A stretch of DNA of 15,444 nt, taken from NCBI GenBank assembly GCA_903958265.1, contig CAJBSQ010000126.1, forward strand, positions 1 through 15,444, given 5' to 3'. Positions 1-7,461 of the stretch are shown here, one piece after another (the stretch's first letter is position 1; each line of letters starts with the position of its first letter). The notes below the pieces were generated by a model. The model was not told the origin of the DNA, did not search any database, and worked only from the letters and a program-made list of their open reading frames with translations. The DNA is from an uncultured Planctomycetaceae bacterium (GTDB lineage Bacteria; Planctomycetota; Planctomycetia; Pirellulales; UBA1268). Both the position numbers and the translations under genes were made by a program.

Positions 1-129
1 AATCCCGCCGGCGAAGAGCACGTTCCCGACCGCCTGCCCCTCCCGTTTGAGCCCGCAGCCAGTGAAACCCTCGTCCAGCGTGGTGCTATGATCCGCCGCG
101 ACAGCCCATCGCATTCCAGGAGCCCCTTC
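1..129. other. Left edge, no assignable gene
   Basis: No complete gene can be called here. On the minus strand, the frame reading leftward from a possible ATG at 114 has mostly G/C third positions and includes the protein-like stretch LKREGQAVGNVLFAGGI, which resembles the NLFAAG-type segment near the C-terminus of flavoproteins. It runs off the window edge. A divergent gene starting at 114 would leave only 15 bp to the plus-strand start at 130, so a gene remnant or chance reading frame is as likely. A TATGAT sequence at 87-92 could be a -10 element for the gene at 130, but I see no matching -35. Confidence 0.2.
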
Positions 130-672
130 ATGCGCCGCCTCGTCCTCGCCCTCCTCGCCCTCCTCGCCTGCTCCGCCCTGCCCTGCCTCGCCGCCGAGCC
201 GGCCGCGTTCCCCCGTACCACGATTGATCTCGGCTGCGTGGTCAGCGACCTCGACGCCTCGGTCCGCTTCTACACCGAAGGAATCGGCTTTCGCACACTG
301 CAGGGCTTTTCGGTCGAGGCCCCGCTCGCCGCCGACGCCGGCCTCACCGACACCAAGCGGCTCGACATCAAAGTGCTCGTGCTCGGAGAAGGAGAGCAGG
401 CCACACAGCTCAAACTCATGCAGGTCGAGGGCACCGCGCCGCGGAGGGGCGACAACGAGTTCATCCACTCGCACACCGGCTTCCGCTACCTCACGATCGT
501 GGTGGCCGACACCGACGCCGCCCTGGCACGGCTGGCAAAACTCGGCGTCAAGCCGCTTGCGAAGTCACCCGTCGCCCTGCCCGACCAGCTCGGCAAGGAC
601 CTGTTCCTGACGTGTGTCCGCGACCCCGACGGCAACCTCGTCGAGCTGATTGGCCCACGGGCCGCACCGTAA
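130..672 (+). CDS. Exported VOC (glyoxalase-fold) domain protein
   Basis: The 180-aa product has an N-terminal export signal (MRR, then a Leu/Ala-rich stretch to about residue 22, cleavage near CLAA-EP). An LLAC at residues 11-14 could instead be a lipobox. The rest is a vicinal oxygen chelate domain: residues 31-60 contain DLDASVRFYTEGIGF and residues 118-175 end in RDPDGNLVELIGP, the typical last strand with a putative metal-ligand Glu (E172). The first-strand position that is usually His in IDHV-type sequences reads Asp (D33), so metal binding may differ. I chose the ATG at 130 over the in-frame ATG at 88 because AGGAG at 118-122 lies 7 nt upstream and the signal peptide then starts directly at Met. 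The substrate is unknown. VOC proteins include lactoylglutathione lyases, dioxygenases and resistance proteins, most of them cytosolic. The gene converges on cysC. Confidence 0.85.
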   Translation: MRRLVLALLALLACSALPCLAAEPAAFPRTTIDLGCVVSDLDASVRFYTEGIGFRTLQGFSVEAPLAADAGLTDTKRLDIKVLVLGEGEQATQLKLMQVEGTAPRRGDNEFIHSHTGFRYLTIVVADTDAALARLAKLGVKPLAKSPVALPDQLGKDLFLTCVRDPDGNLVELIGPRAAP

Positions 673-706
673 ACGCCGGGCCACACGGTCCGCCGGGCGG
701 AGCTCC

Positions 707-754
707 GGAGCCCCAGGTGTTTGCCGGCCGGCCCGCATCGTGCGGTGGGGCTCC
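707..754. terminator. Nested hairpin between convergent genes
   Basis: A perfect 9-bp inverted repeat pairs 707-715 (GGAGCCCCA) with 746-754 (TGGGGCTCC). Inside it a second hairpin, CCGCA-TCG-TGCGG, occupies 733-745. It lies in the 100-bp gap between the stop codons of the VOC gene (672) and cysC (773), which both run toward it. There is no T-tract on either side, so it is not a classic intrinsic terminator. A bidirectional transcript-end structure is the simplest reading. Confidence 0.5.
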
Positions 755-772
755 AGTCAGAAACGCCAGGAC

Positions 773-1465
773 CTACGCCCGGGACGGCGCGGCCCGCGGG
801 ATCTTGCCCATCTGCTCGAGCCAGCCAATCACCTCGTCGGCCAGTTCGTCGGGCCGCTTCGCCGCCGAGTCGACGACGAGTTCCGGAGAGAGCGGCTCCT
901 CGTAGGGATCGTCGATGCCGGTGAACCCCTTGATCTCGCCGGCCCGGGCCTTCTTGTAGAGCCCCTTCGGATCGCGGCCCTCGCAGACGTCGAGCGGAGC
1001 CTTCACGTGAATCTCCACGAAATCTCCCGGGGCGAGCAGCCGGCGGACCGCATCCCGGTCGCGGCAGTAGGGGCTGATGAACGCCGTCAGCGCGATGATG
1101 CCGGCCTGCGCGAAGAGATCGGCCACGGAGCCGATCCGCCGGATGTTCTCTTCGCGGTCGGCCGGGCCAAAACCGAGGCCAAACCGTTCCGCGAACTCCC
1201 GGCCGTGCCGCTCTTCCAAGAGCGCCGGCGAGGCGGAGAGGCCATGGCGGACATTGTCTCCGTCAAGCACAAAGGTGCGGCATCCCCGCTCGTGAAGCTT
1301 GCGGTCTACGCAGTTGGCCAGCGTGCTCTTGCCACAGCCTGAGAGGCCGGTGAACCAGAGCACGCAGCCCTTGTGACCGGCCGCCCGCTCTCGGTCGTCG
1401 CGGCTCACGGCATGGTCGTGCCACCGGACGTCCACCAGCTCACCTCCCTGCCGGTCACCCGCCAT
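773..1465 (-). CDS. cysC: Adenylyl-sulfate (APS) kinase
   Basis: This enzyme phosphorylates adenosine 5'-phosphosulfate with ATP to make PAPS, the donor for sulfate reduction or sulfotransferases. The 230-aa protein has the P-loop GLSGCGKST at residues 40-48, LDGDNVRHGL at 67-76, DREENIRRIG at 103-112, the FISP segment with Ser131 (the family's phospho-enzyme serine position), and the signature run from DPKGLYKKARAGEIKGFTG to IDDPYEEP at 165-191. About 17 residues are inserted between HGL and LGF compared with the shorter E. coli-type enzyme, which I believe marks a known subfamily. I chose the ATG at 1465 because GGAAGGAG precedes it by 7 nt. Longer in-frame starts lack this. It is probably cotranscribed with the PDZ gene, 35 bp upstream. 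No cysN, cysD or sat gene is in the window, so its APS must come from elsewhere. Confidence 0.95.
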   Translation of the reverse strand: MAGDRQGGELVDVRWHDHAVSRDDRERAAGHKGCVLWFTGLSGCGKSTLANCVDRKLHERGCRTFVLDGDNVRHGLSASPALLEERHGREFAERFGLGFGPADREENIRRIGSVADLFAQAGIIALTAFISPYCRDRDAVRRLLAPGDFVEIHVKAPLDVCEGRDPKGLYKKARAGEIKGFTGIDDPYEEPLSPELVVDSAAKRPDELADEVIGWLEQMGKIPRAAPSRA

Positions 1466-1500
1466 GTCGCATCTCCTTCCATTCCGCCGCGGCCGCGGCA

Positions 1501-2499
1501 TCACCACGCATCGAGCCGCACGTCGCAGTCGACTCGTTCAGGCTCACCATCCGCCGTACCGTCGCGACGGGCAACGGCGAGCGTGACGACTTCGCCGGGC
1601 GCCCGTTCCCCGAGCCGAGTCGTCAGGTCGTCAAAGCTCGTCACCTCGACGCCGTCGATCGAAAGCACCACGTCGCCGCTCCGAATCCCGGCCTGATCGG
1701 CCGCGGAGCCGGGCTCCACGGTCCGCACCTCGCACGGCCCGCCAAACGCCAGCGAGCTGACGCCGAGTTTGCCCCCCTTGCGGACATCGATCCGCGCCTC
1801 GGGCAGGTGGTCCGCCAGCATCCGCGCGGCCTCCGCTCCAGCCCCTGTGCCGAAGAGGTCGATCCGCTGCACGCCCTGCAGACTGGCCAGCACCGCGAGG
1901 GAGTGGTCGTCGATGGCAACGCCATGAACGCTCACCGCCGAGAGTCCCCGCAGACGCGACAACTGCCGCAGGTCGTCCGGACCACCCCGCCAGGAGGCAT
2001 TGAACTCGATCTCGACGGCGCCCCCCTGGGTCGGCGACCGCTCCCGAAACACCGCGCCGAGCGACTCGAGCCGATCGCGGGCGGCCGTCGCCGCCGCGAG
2101 GGCGTGAAACTCCGCCGCCGCCTCGGCCAGTTCCGCCGTCGGATTCCCCGCGTCGGCGGCCAGCCGGGCCAAACACTTCCACGCCGCGTCGGAGGTCGCC
2201 TGATCCTCGGCATCGAGCAGTTCGCGGATCACCTCCACGCCCCGCGTGGCGACCTCCAGATCGCCCGTGCGAATGGCCCGCTCCAGCGGCGCGAGGGCCG
2301 GTGCCCCAAGGTCCACCAGCGCCCGGGCCGCCGCCTCCCGCCGGGCGAACTGGTCGGCCCCGAGCTGCGCGATGCACTCGTCCAGGCCGGCGGCCGGCTC
2401 CCCCCGGGCGGCAGCCATGACAGCCACACCTGCCGTGACGGCCACGAGGCACGCCGCCGCGAGCGATCGGATTGGGCGAGCATCGGCGGGGCCTGTCAT
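1501..2499 (-). CDS. Exported HEAT/LRR-like protein with C-terminal PDZ domain
   Basis: The 332-aa product starts with a signal peptide or membrane anchor (residues 11-31, Ala/Val-rich). Residues 37-97 look like a HEAT-type helical repeat (ECIAQLGADQFARREAAARAL, then LGAPALAPLERAI). Residues 174-240 resemble leucine-rich repeats (LRQLSRLRGLSAVSVHG, then LAVLASLQGVQRIDL). Residues 250-315 form a PDZ domain with the carboxylate-loop region LAFGGP and the hallmark SAADQAGIRSGDVVLSIDGVEV. No protease triad is visible, so it is probably a binding or scaffold protein in the cell envelope. I chose the ATG at 2499 for its GGAGG Shine-Dalgarno at 4-5 nt. A minus-strand TATATT at 2525-2520 is a possible -10 element. 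cysC follows by 35 bp. The combination of domains is commonly seen in planctomycetes, but its role is unknown. Confidence 0.8.
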   Translation of the reverse strand: MTGPADARPIRSLAAACLVAVTAGVAVMAAARGEPAAGLDECIAQLGADQFARREAAARALVDLGAPALAPLERAIRTGDLEVATRGVEVIRELLDAEDQATSDAAWKCLARLAADAGNPTAELAEAAAEFHALAAATAARDRLESLGAVFRERSPTQGGAVEIEFNASWRGGPDDLRQLSRLRGLSAVSVHGVAIDDHSLAVLASLQGVQRIDLFGTGAGAEAARMLADHLPEARIDVRKGGKLGVSSLAFGGPCEVRTVEPGSAADQAGIRSGDVVLSIDGVEVTSFDDLTTRLGERAPGEVVTLAVARRDGTADGEPERVDCDVRLDAW

Positions 2500-2519
2500 G
2501 AAACCTCCGGGTCGTGACG

Positions 2520-2525
2520 AATATA
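2520..2525 (-). promoter_or_regulatory. Possible -10 element for the PDZ-cysC transcript
   Basis: Read on the minus strand this is TATATT preceded by GG, in an otherwise very GC-rich 74-bp divergent gap. It lies about 20 nt before the ATG at 2499, leaving room for the GGAGG ribosome binding site. No convincing -35 hexamer is visible 16-18 bp further upstream. Confidence 0.3.
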
Positions 2526-2573
2526 CCAGCCGCCGTCCCGCGTCCGCCGCGGGGGTAGGATTGAGGTCCCTCC

Positions 2574-4592
2574 ATGACACTTCCGATCACCCCACCGCCG
2601 GCCCCCATCCCTCCGCTCCCGACGTCGCGCGCCGACATGCAGGCCCGCGGCTGGGATTCCGTCGACGTCGTGCTCGTCAGCGGTGACGCCTACGTCGATC
2701 ACCCGAGTTTTGCCAACGGCCTGATCGCAAGACTTTTGGAAGCGGCGGGCTTCCGCGTGGCCGTGCTGGCCCAGCCCGACTGGAGCTGCTGCGATGCCTG
2801 GCGAGAGTTCGGTCGGCCGCGGCTGTTCTTCGGGATCTCGGCCGGCAACATGGATTCGATGATCAACCACTACACGGCGAATCGGAAGGTCCGCAACGAC
2901 GACGCCTATTCGCCGGGGGGCGAGATCGGCCGGCGGCCCGACCGGTCCACGCTCGCCTACTGCCAGCGGTCGCGGGAGGCGTACCCCGGAGTGCCGGTCA
3001 TCGCTGGCGGCGTGGAGGCGAGTCTCCGCCGCATCGCCCACTACGACTACTGGAGCGACACGGTCCGCCGTTCGATCCTGCTCGATGCCAAGGCCGACCT
3101 GGTCGTCTTCGGAATGGGGGAGCGGACGGTGCTCTCGATCGCGCGGGCGCTCGACGCCGGCACGACGGTGAAGGAGTTGCGTGGCCTCCGCGGTGTCGCC
3201 TACCGCCTCGGCGCCAGTGAGCCGCCGCCGTCGGGAGACGACACGCTCGAACTCCCCACCTACGAGGCCGTCTCGACCGATCCGCTCGCCTTCTGCGAGA
3301 TGACGCGGATCTCGCACCTCGAGACCAATCCCCACAACGCGCGGCGGCTCGTGCAGCGACACGGCCGCGAGGCAGTCGTCGTCAATCCGCCGGCCCTGCC
3401 TCTCGAGCAAGACGAGATGGATCAGGTGTATGGCCTGCACTTCACCCGGCGGCCGCATCCCTCCTACGGCAACGCTCGGATTCCCGCGTTTGAGGTGGTG
3501 GAAAACAGCGTGCAGATCATGCGGGGCTGCTTTGGCGGCTGCACCTTCTGTTCGATCACGGCCCATGAAGGACGGATCATCCAGAGCCGCTCGCAGGACT
3601 CAATCATCACCGAGATCAAGCTGCTCGCCGCCCAGCCGGGCTTCAAGGGCACGGTGTCGGACATCGGCGGGCCGACGGCCAACATGTACCAGATGCGATG
3701 CACCCGGCCGGACGTCGAGGCCAAGTGCCGCCGGCTCTCGTGCGTGCATCCGACGATCTGCAAACTGCTCGGCACCGACCACGGCCCCCTCAAGGAACTG
3801 ATGCGGGAGGCACGGAGCGTGGAGGGGGTGAAGCGGGTGCTCGTCGCCAGCGGCGTGCGGATGGATCTCGCCCGCCGCGACCCCGAATACCTGCAGGAAC
3901 TCGCCGAGCACCACGTCGGCGGCCACCTCAAGGTGGCGCCGGAGCACACCGACCCCGAAGTGCTGCGGCTGATGAAGAAGCCCTCGGCTGACGACTACGT
4001 CGCGTTCGACCGGGAGTTCAAGGCTGCGAGTCGCCGCGTCGGCAAGAAGCAGTACACGGTGCCGTATTTCATCGCCAGCCATCCCGGCAGCGGACTGGAG
4101 CAGATGATCGAACTCGCCGTATTTCTCAAGCGGAACGGCTACAAGCCCGACCAGGTGCAGGACTTCATTCCCAGCCCCTTCGACATCGCCGCCTGCATGT
4201 ATCACACGGGCCTCGACCCGATGACGAAGGAACCGGTGACGGTCACCAAGGGGCTCCGCGACCGGCGGATGCAACGGGCGCTGCTCCAGTTCTTCAAGCC
4301 CGAGAACTACTTCGAGGTCCGACGGGCGCTCGAACAGGCCGGACGCCACGACCTGATCGGCTCGGGCTGCGACTGCCTGATCCCCGCCCGGCCCCCCAAG
4401 GAGGCGCTCGATCAAAAGCGGAGCGAGGCCACGCGGGCGTTCACCGAGCGGACCTCGGGCGACCACATCCGAGGCGGCCCCGCCACTTCAGGCGAGGGAC
4501 CAAGCGGCCCCGCCCCGGGCTCCCGGAAGCAGGGCCGGCAGCGGAAGAGCGTCGGCTACCGGCCCAAGCGGCCAGGGCAGACCGACCGATGA
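2574..4592 (+). CDS. ygiQ: YgiQ family radical SAM protein
   Basis: This 672-aa member of the YgiQ/UPF0313 family is predicted to bind a 4Fe-4S cluster and cleave S-adenosylmethionine. The physiological substrate of the family is not established. The N-terminal region has the family opening (LPTSRADMQARGWDSVDVV, then GDAYVDHPSF, residues 15-50), and residues 330-370 continue the radical SAM barrel. The radical SAM motif is C319-x3-C323-x2-C326 (CFGGCTFC). Further conserved runs are GHLKVAPEHTDPEVL, QVQDFIPSPFDIAACMYHTG and the C-terminal CDCLIPARPP. The last 60 or so residues are a basic, Gly/Pro/Arg-rich tail of low complexity. The ATG at 2574 matches the family N-terminus and is preceded by a GAGG at 8 nt. 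It diverges from the PDZ gene. Confidence 0.93.
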   Translation: MTLPITPPPAPIPPLPTSRADMQARGWDSVDVVLVSGDAYVDHPSFANGLIARLLEAAGFRVAVLAQPDWSCCDAWREFGRPRLFFGISAGNMDSMINHYTANRKVRNDDAYSPGGEIGRRPDRSTLAYCQRSREAYPGVPVIAGGVEASLRRIAHYDYWSDTVRRSILLDAKADLVVFGMGERTVLSIARALDAGTTVKELRGLRGVAYRLGASEPPPSGDDTLELPTYEAVSTDPLAFCEMTRISHLETNPHNARRLVQRHGREAVVVNPPALPLEQDEMDQVYGLHFTRRPHPSYGNARIPAFEVVENSVQIMRGCFGGCTFCSITAHEGRIIQSRSQDSIITEIKLLAAQPGFKGTVSDIGGPTANMYQMRCTRPDVEAKCRRLSCVHPTICKLLGTDHGPLKELMREARSVEGVKRVLVASGVRMDLARRDPEYLQELAEHHVGGHLKVAPEHTDPEVLRLMKKPSADDYVAFDREFKAASRRVGKKQYTVPYFIASHPGSGLEQMIELAVFLKRNGYKPDQVQDFIPSPFDIAACMYHTGLDPMTKEPVTVTKGLRDRRMQRALLQFFKPENYFEVRRALEQAGRHDLIGSGCDCLIPARPPKEALDQKRSEATRAFTERTSGDHIRGGPATSGEGPSGPAPGSRKQGRQRKSVGYRPKRPGQTDR

Positions 4593-4630
4593 CGGCCTTC
4601 CTCGCGCCCGTCCCTGACCGGGAAGCCAGC

Positions 4631-4658
4631 GCCGAGAAACGTCGAGACGCCGAGAAAC
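4631..4658 (+). repeat. Short direct repeat upstream of the methylase gene
   Basis: The 10-mer GCCGAGAAAC occurs at 4631-4640 and 4649-4658, a period of 18 bp, with related sequence between (GTCGAGAC). It lies in the 88-bp gap between ygiQ and the TTG start at 4681. It could be a protein-binding site pair or a simple local duplication. Confidence 0.4.
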
Positions 4659-4680
4659 ATCCAGCCGCGGAGGGCTATCC

Positions 4681-5844
4681 TTGCTTTCCACGGCCGAGGC
4701 TTTCCCCGCCTCCGACGGTGTTCCCGCGTGCCACTCAAACGACCCGCCGATGATCAAGTATCTCGGATCCAAGCGCCGGCTGCTCGACCTGATTGGTGAC
4801 GCCGTCGGACGGCTTGCGGCGGGGCCGACGGTGCTCGACCTTTTCAGCGGCACATCGCGGGTGGGCCACGCCCTCAAGGGCCGCGGCTACCGCGTCGTTG
4901 CCAACGACCACAACGCCTTCGCGCACGCGTTGGCCCGCTGCTACGTCGCCGCAGATCGAGACTCCGTCGAAGGCCCCGCCCGGCAGTTGATCGAGGAGTT
5001 CAACCGCCTCCCGGCTGCCCCCGGCTACTTTACCGACACGTTCTGCGTGCAGTCGCGGTTCTTCCAGCCCAAAAATGGCGGCCGTATCGATGCCGTCCGC
5101 GAGGCGATCGCCGCGAAGTCGCTGCCGCCCGACCTCGAGGCGGTGATGCTCGTCTCGCTCATGGAGGCCGCCGACCGCGTCGACTCCACCACCGGCGTGC
5201 AGATGGCCTACCTCAAGCAATGGGCCCCGCGGGCCTCCAAGGATCTCGTGCTCCGGATGCCCGACGTGCTGCCGCGGTCGCCGGCCGGTTCCAGCGTGGC
5301 CCTCTGCCTCGAGGCGGTCGAGGCCGCCGGCCGCACCATCGCCGACCTCGCCTACGTCGACCCGCCCTACAACCAGCATTCGTACCTGGGCAACTACCAT
5401 GTCTGGGAGTCGCTGGTCCGCTGGGACAAGCCCGCGGTCTACGGCGTGGCCTGCAAGCGGCTCGACTGCCGCGACCGCCGCAGCATCTTCAACTCCCGGC
5501 CTCGGTTCCATGAGGCGATGCGGGAACTTTTACACGCGATCCAGGCTCCCGTGATTCTGGTTTCATTCAACAACGAAGGCTGGCTCGACCGCGCGGCGAT
5601 GGAGGGCCTGCTCGGTGGACTGTTCGGCGGACGCGCCCATCTGGCCACGATCGAGACCGACTTCCGGCGGTACGTGGGCGCCCAAATCGGAATCCACAAT
5701 CTCCGCGGTGAGAAGGTCGGCACGGTCAGCCACACCCGCAACACCGAGTATCTCTACGTGGCCTCCGACCGGCCCGTGGCGGCCGCGATCGCCGACCTCA
5801 CCGGCCGGACCCACGGCCGAACCGTCGGGGCGGGCGATACGTAG
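4681..5844 (+). CDS. D12-class DNA adenine N6-methyltransferase, orphan
   Basis: The product transfers a methyl group from SAM to adenine N6 in DNA. The conserved core begins MIKYLGSKRRLL (ATG at 4750). The SAM-binding motif LDLFSGTSRVGHAL lies about 30 residues into that core, and the catalytic motif DPPY occurs in YVDPPYNQHSYLGNYHVW about 203 residues in. The run VSFNNEGWL and the C-terminal NTEYLYV fit the D12 family. The start is uncertain: TTG at 4681 has an excellent GGAGGG with 6-nt spacing, while the ATG at 4750, which matches the family N-terminus, has no visible ribosome binding site. I use 4681 (387 aa); 4750 would give 364 aa. No restriction endonuclease or specificity subunit is adjacent, so it looks solitary, perhaps regulatory or protective. 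The recognition site cannot be read from the sequence. Confidence 0.88.
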   Translation: MLSTAEAFPASDGVPACHSNDPPMIKYLGSKRRLLDLIGDAVGRLAAGPTVLDLFSGTSRVGHALKGRGYRVVANDHNAFAHALARCYVAADRDSVEGPARQLIEEFNRLPAAPGYFTDTFCVQSRFFQPKNGGRIDAVREAIAAKSLPPDLEAVMLVSLMEAADRVDSTTGVQMAYLKQWAPRASKDLVLRMPDVLPRSPAGSSVALCLEAVEAAGRTIADLAYVDPPYNQHSYLGNYHVWESLVRWDKPAVYGVACKRLDCRDRRSIFNSRPRFHEAMRELLHAIQAPVILVSFNNEGWLDRAAMEGLLGGLFGGRAHLATIETDFRRYVGAQIGIHNLRGEKVGTVSHTRNTEYLYVASDRPVAAAIADLTGRTHGRTVGAGDT

Positions 5845-5887
5845 ATCCACGGTACGCTCTCCTTCCCCACGTCGCCAGGATCCCGCC

Positions 5888-6187
5888 ATGCATGCCGTCC
5901 GCTCGCTGATCCCGCTCACCCTCCTCGCCGCTGCGCTCCTCGTGCCCGCCCGCCCGGCGGAGGCCGTCAGCCCGCGAAACCCGTACTCGAGCTTCAACCT
6001 CTCCGGGGTCAACTACGGGGCGATGCAGTGGGAGCGGGCACAGCGGCAGGGGAAGCGGGTCTGGCCCTACTACAACACGCCATCCCGTGGCGCCTCTCGC
6101 GGTAGCGCCGTGAGTGTCGGCGGCGTCGGGAACGGTGGGTTTGCCGGCGGCACCTACCGCACCACCCCCCGCCGCTGGCGCCGCTGA
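5888..6187 (+). CDS. Small secreted protein, unknown function
   Basis: This 99-aa protein has a clear signal peptide (residues 1-26, cleavage after PAEA). The mature part reads SPRNPYSSFNLSGVNYGAMQ, then WERAQRQGKRVWPYYNTPS, followed by a Gly/Ser-rich segment and a basic end TPRRWRR. It has only about 73 mature residues, no cysteine and no recognisable domain. The aromatic and Asn-rich centre looks conserved rather than random, and I believe similar short proteins occur in Pirellulales, but I cannot confirm this. The gene starts 43 bp after the methylase stop, with a weak AGGA ahead of the ATG, and its stop is only 8 bp from the convergent acyltransferase stop. It may share the methylase transcript. 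Confidence 0.7.
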   Translation: MHAVRSLIPLTLLAAALLVPARPAEAVSPRNPYSSFNLSGVNYGAMQWERAQRQGKRVWPYYNTPSRGASRGSAVSVGGVGNGGFAGGTYRTTPRRWRR

Positions 6188-6195
6188 AAAAGCCG

Positions 6196-7329
6196 TCAGG
6201 GCCGCGGCGGATCGTCCTGGTACATGCGGTATTTTTTGGTGACCAACGCCCCGCCCCGCTCGAGCGTCCGCCGCGACAGGTAGTTGCTCTCCAGCACCCA
6301 GGAAAACTCCACCTCCCGCAGGCCCCACTTCATGAATCGCTCGTAGAGCCCGTTCATCAGCACCAAGCCGATGCCCCAGGCCTGATATTCCGGGACCACG
6401 TTGGTACTGATCGCCCGCAGCCGCTTGATGGCTTTCTTGTTCCAGAGCAGCCGCAGGAAGCCAAACGGAAACAGGCGGCCATCGATCGCCTTGATCCGCG
6501 GGTTGTAGTCGAGCAGGCAGAACACCGCGCCCACCGGCTTGCCATCCACCTCGGCCACCAGGGTGAGTTCCGGCTCGATCAGGTACTTGAGGCTCGCCGC
6601 CATGTGGTCGATCTCGCCCGACGTGAGCGGCACGAATCCCCAGGTGCCGCCGAGGCTCTCGTTGTAGATGTGGAGAAACGTCCGCACCTCGTCGGCAAAC
6701 CGACGGCGGTCGAGCGGCCGGATCGTGACGCCGAACCGCTCCTTGACTCCCTCCACCATCGTGACCAGCTTCGGGTCGAGCCCGCCGAGCATCGAGGTCT
6801 CACCCCAGAAGGCGAACATGTCCTCGATCTTGCCGAAGCCCGCATCCTCCACGAGATGGGCATACCAGGGCCGGTTGTGCGTCATCATGAAGAACGGGGG
6901 CGTATCAAAGCCCTCGATCAACAGGCCACACTCGTAGTTGAGCGTGGGATTCGCCGGACCGCGGATGCACGTCATCCCCTGGGCGTGAAGCCAGTCGCCC
7001 GCCGCTTGAAAGAGCGCCCGCGACGCCGCCGTGTCTTCGTCGCACTCAAAAAATCCAAAGAAGCCCCGCTGTTCCTTGTAGCGGTCGATGTGGCCCGCGT
7101 TGACGATCGCCGTGATTCGGCCGACGTCGCGACCGCCCCGCGTGGCAAGAAACGATCGGCTCTTCGACCGCTCGTAGAAGGGATGCTTGCGGAAGCCGAG
7201 TAGCTCCTGCTGCGACATGATCACCGGCGGCATCCAGCAGGGATCATCTGCGTAGATCCGCCAGGGCAGGCGGATGAACCGCTGCTGCTGGCTCCTCGTC
7301 TCGACCGGCTGGATGGCGATGTCGGCCAC
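6196..7329 (-). CDS. GNAT-like N-acyltransferase family protein
   Basis: The 377-aa product belongs to a two-part GNAT-like family whose members begin IQPVETR...RFI.LPWRIYADDP and contain RGFFGFFECDED and GPANPTLNYECGLLIEGFDTPP (here residues 6-30, 88-100 and 124-145). The C-terminal half (about 200-377) carries the GNAT core, with the acetyl-CoA loop VPEYQAWGIGLVLMNGLYE at 312-330 and SNYLSRRTLERGGA at 348-361. The acceptor substrate is unknown. I set the start at GTG 7329, not the in-frame ATGs at 7353 or 7374, because AAGGAG at 7341-7336 lies 6 nt upstream and the family N-terminus then begins almost at once (MADIAIQPVE). It diverges from the response regulator. Confidence 0.87.
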   Translation of the reverse strand: MADIAIQPVETRSQQQRFIRLPWRIYADDPCWMPPVIMSQQELLGFRKHPFYERSKSRSFLATRGGRDVGRITAIVNAGHIDRYKEQRGFFGFFECDEDTAASRALFQAAGDWLHAQGMTCIRGPANPTLNYECGLLIEGFDTPPFFMMTHNRPWYAHLVEDAGFGKIEDMFAFWGETSMLGGLDPKLVTMVEGVKERFGVTIRPLDRRRFADEVRTFLHIYNESLGGTWGFVPLTSGEIDHMAASLKYLIEPELTLVAEVDGKPVGAVFCLLDYNPRIKAIDGRLFPFGFLRLLWNKKAIKRLRAISTNVVPEYQAWGIGLVLMNGLYERFMKWGLREVEFSWVLESNYLSRRTLERGGALVTKKYRMYQDDPPRP

Positions 7330-7461
7330 GAATTTCTCCTTGTACGGCTGCATCTTGGGTCGGCGTGAACGCATTCGTCAATCGCGCCGCCCCGCCGGAT
7401 CGTGCCGGAGATACACTCACGTCTCCTTCATCAGTCGCACCGCCATCCGGAATGCCCCGCC
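7330..7461. promoter_or_regulatory. Divergent intergenic region, acyltransferase and response regulator
   Basis: This 132-bp gap must hold the promoters of both flanking genes. It includes the AAGGAG ribosome binding site of the minus-strand gene (7341-7336). A TACACT at 7412-7417 is a weak -10 candidate for the response regulator. I see no clear operator or inverted repeat. Confidence 0.35.

Noticed and set aside
650..1342. 230-aa open frame on the plus strand
   Set aside because: It is antisense to cysC, which has a clear P-loop and family signature on the minus strand.
1631..2638. 335-aa minus-strand frame overlapping the PDZ gene
   Set aside because: It is a shifted frame of Arg/Gly-rich composition; the PDZ, HEAT and signal peptide features are all in the other frame.
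2496..3566. 356-aa open frame on the minus strand
   Set aside because: It is antisense to the YgiQ-family gene and shows no recognisable domain.
4681..6187. Restriction-modification or defence island around the methylase
   Set aside because: Neighbours are a YgiQ protein, a small secreted protein and an acyltransferase; no nuclease, helicase or toxin-like gene is present.
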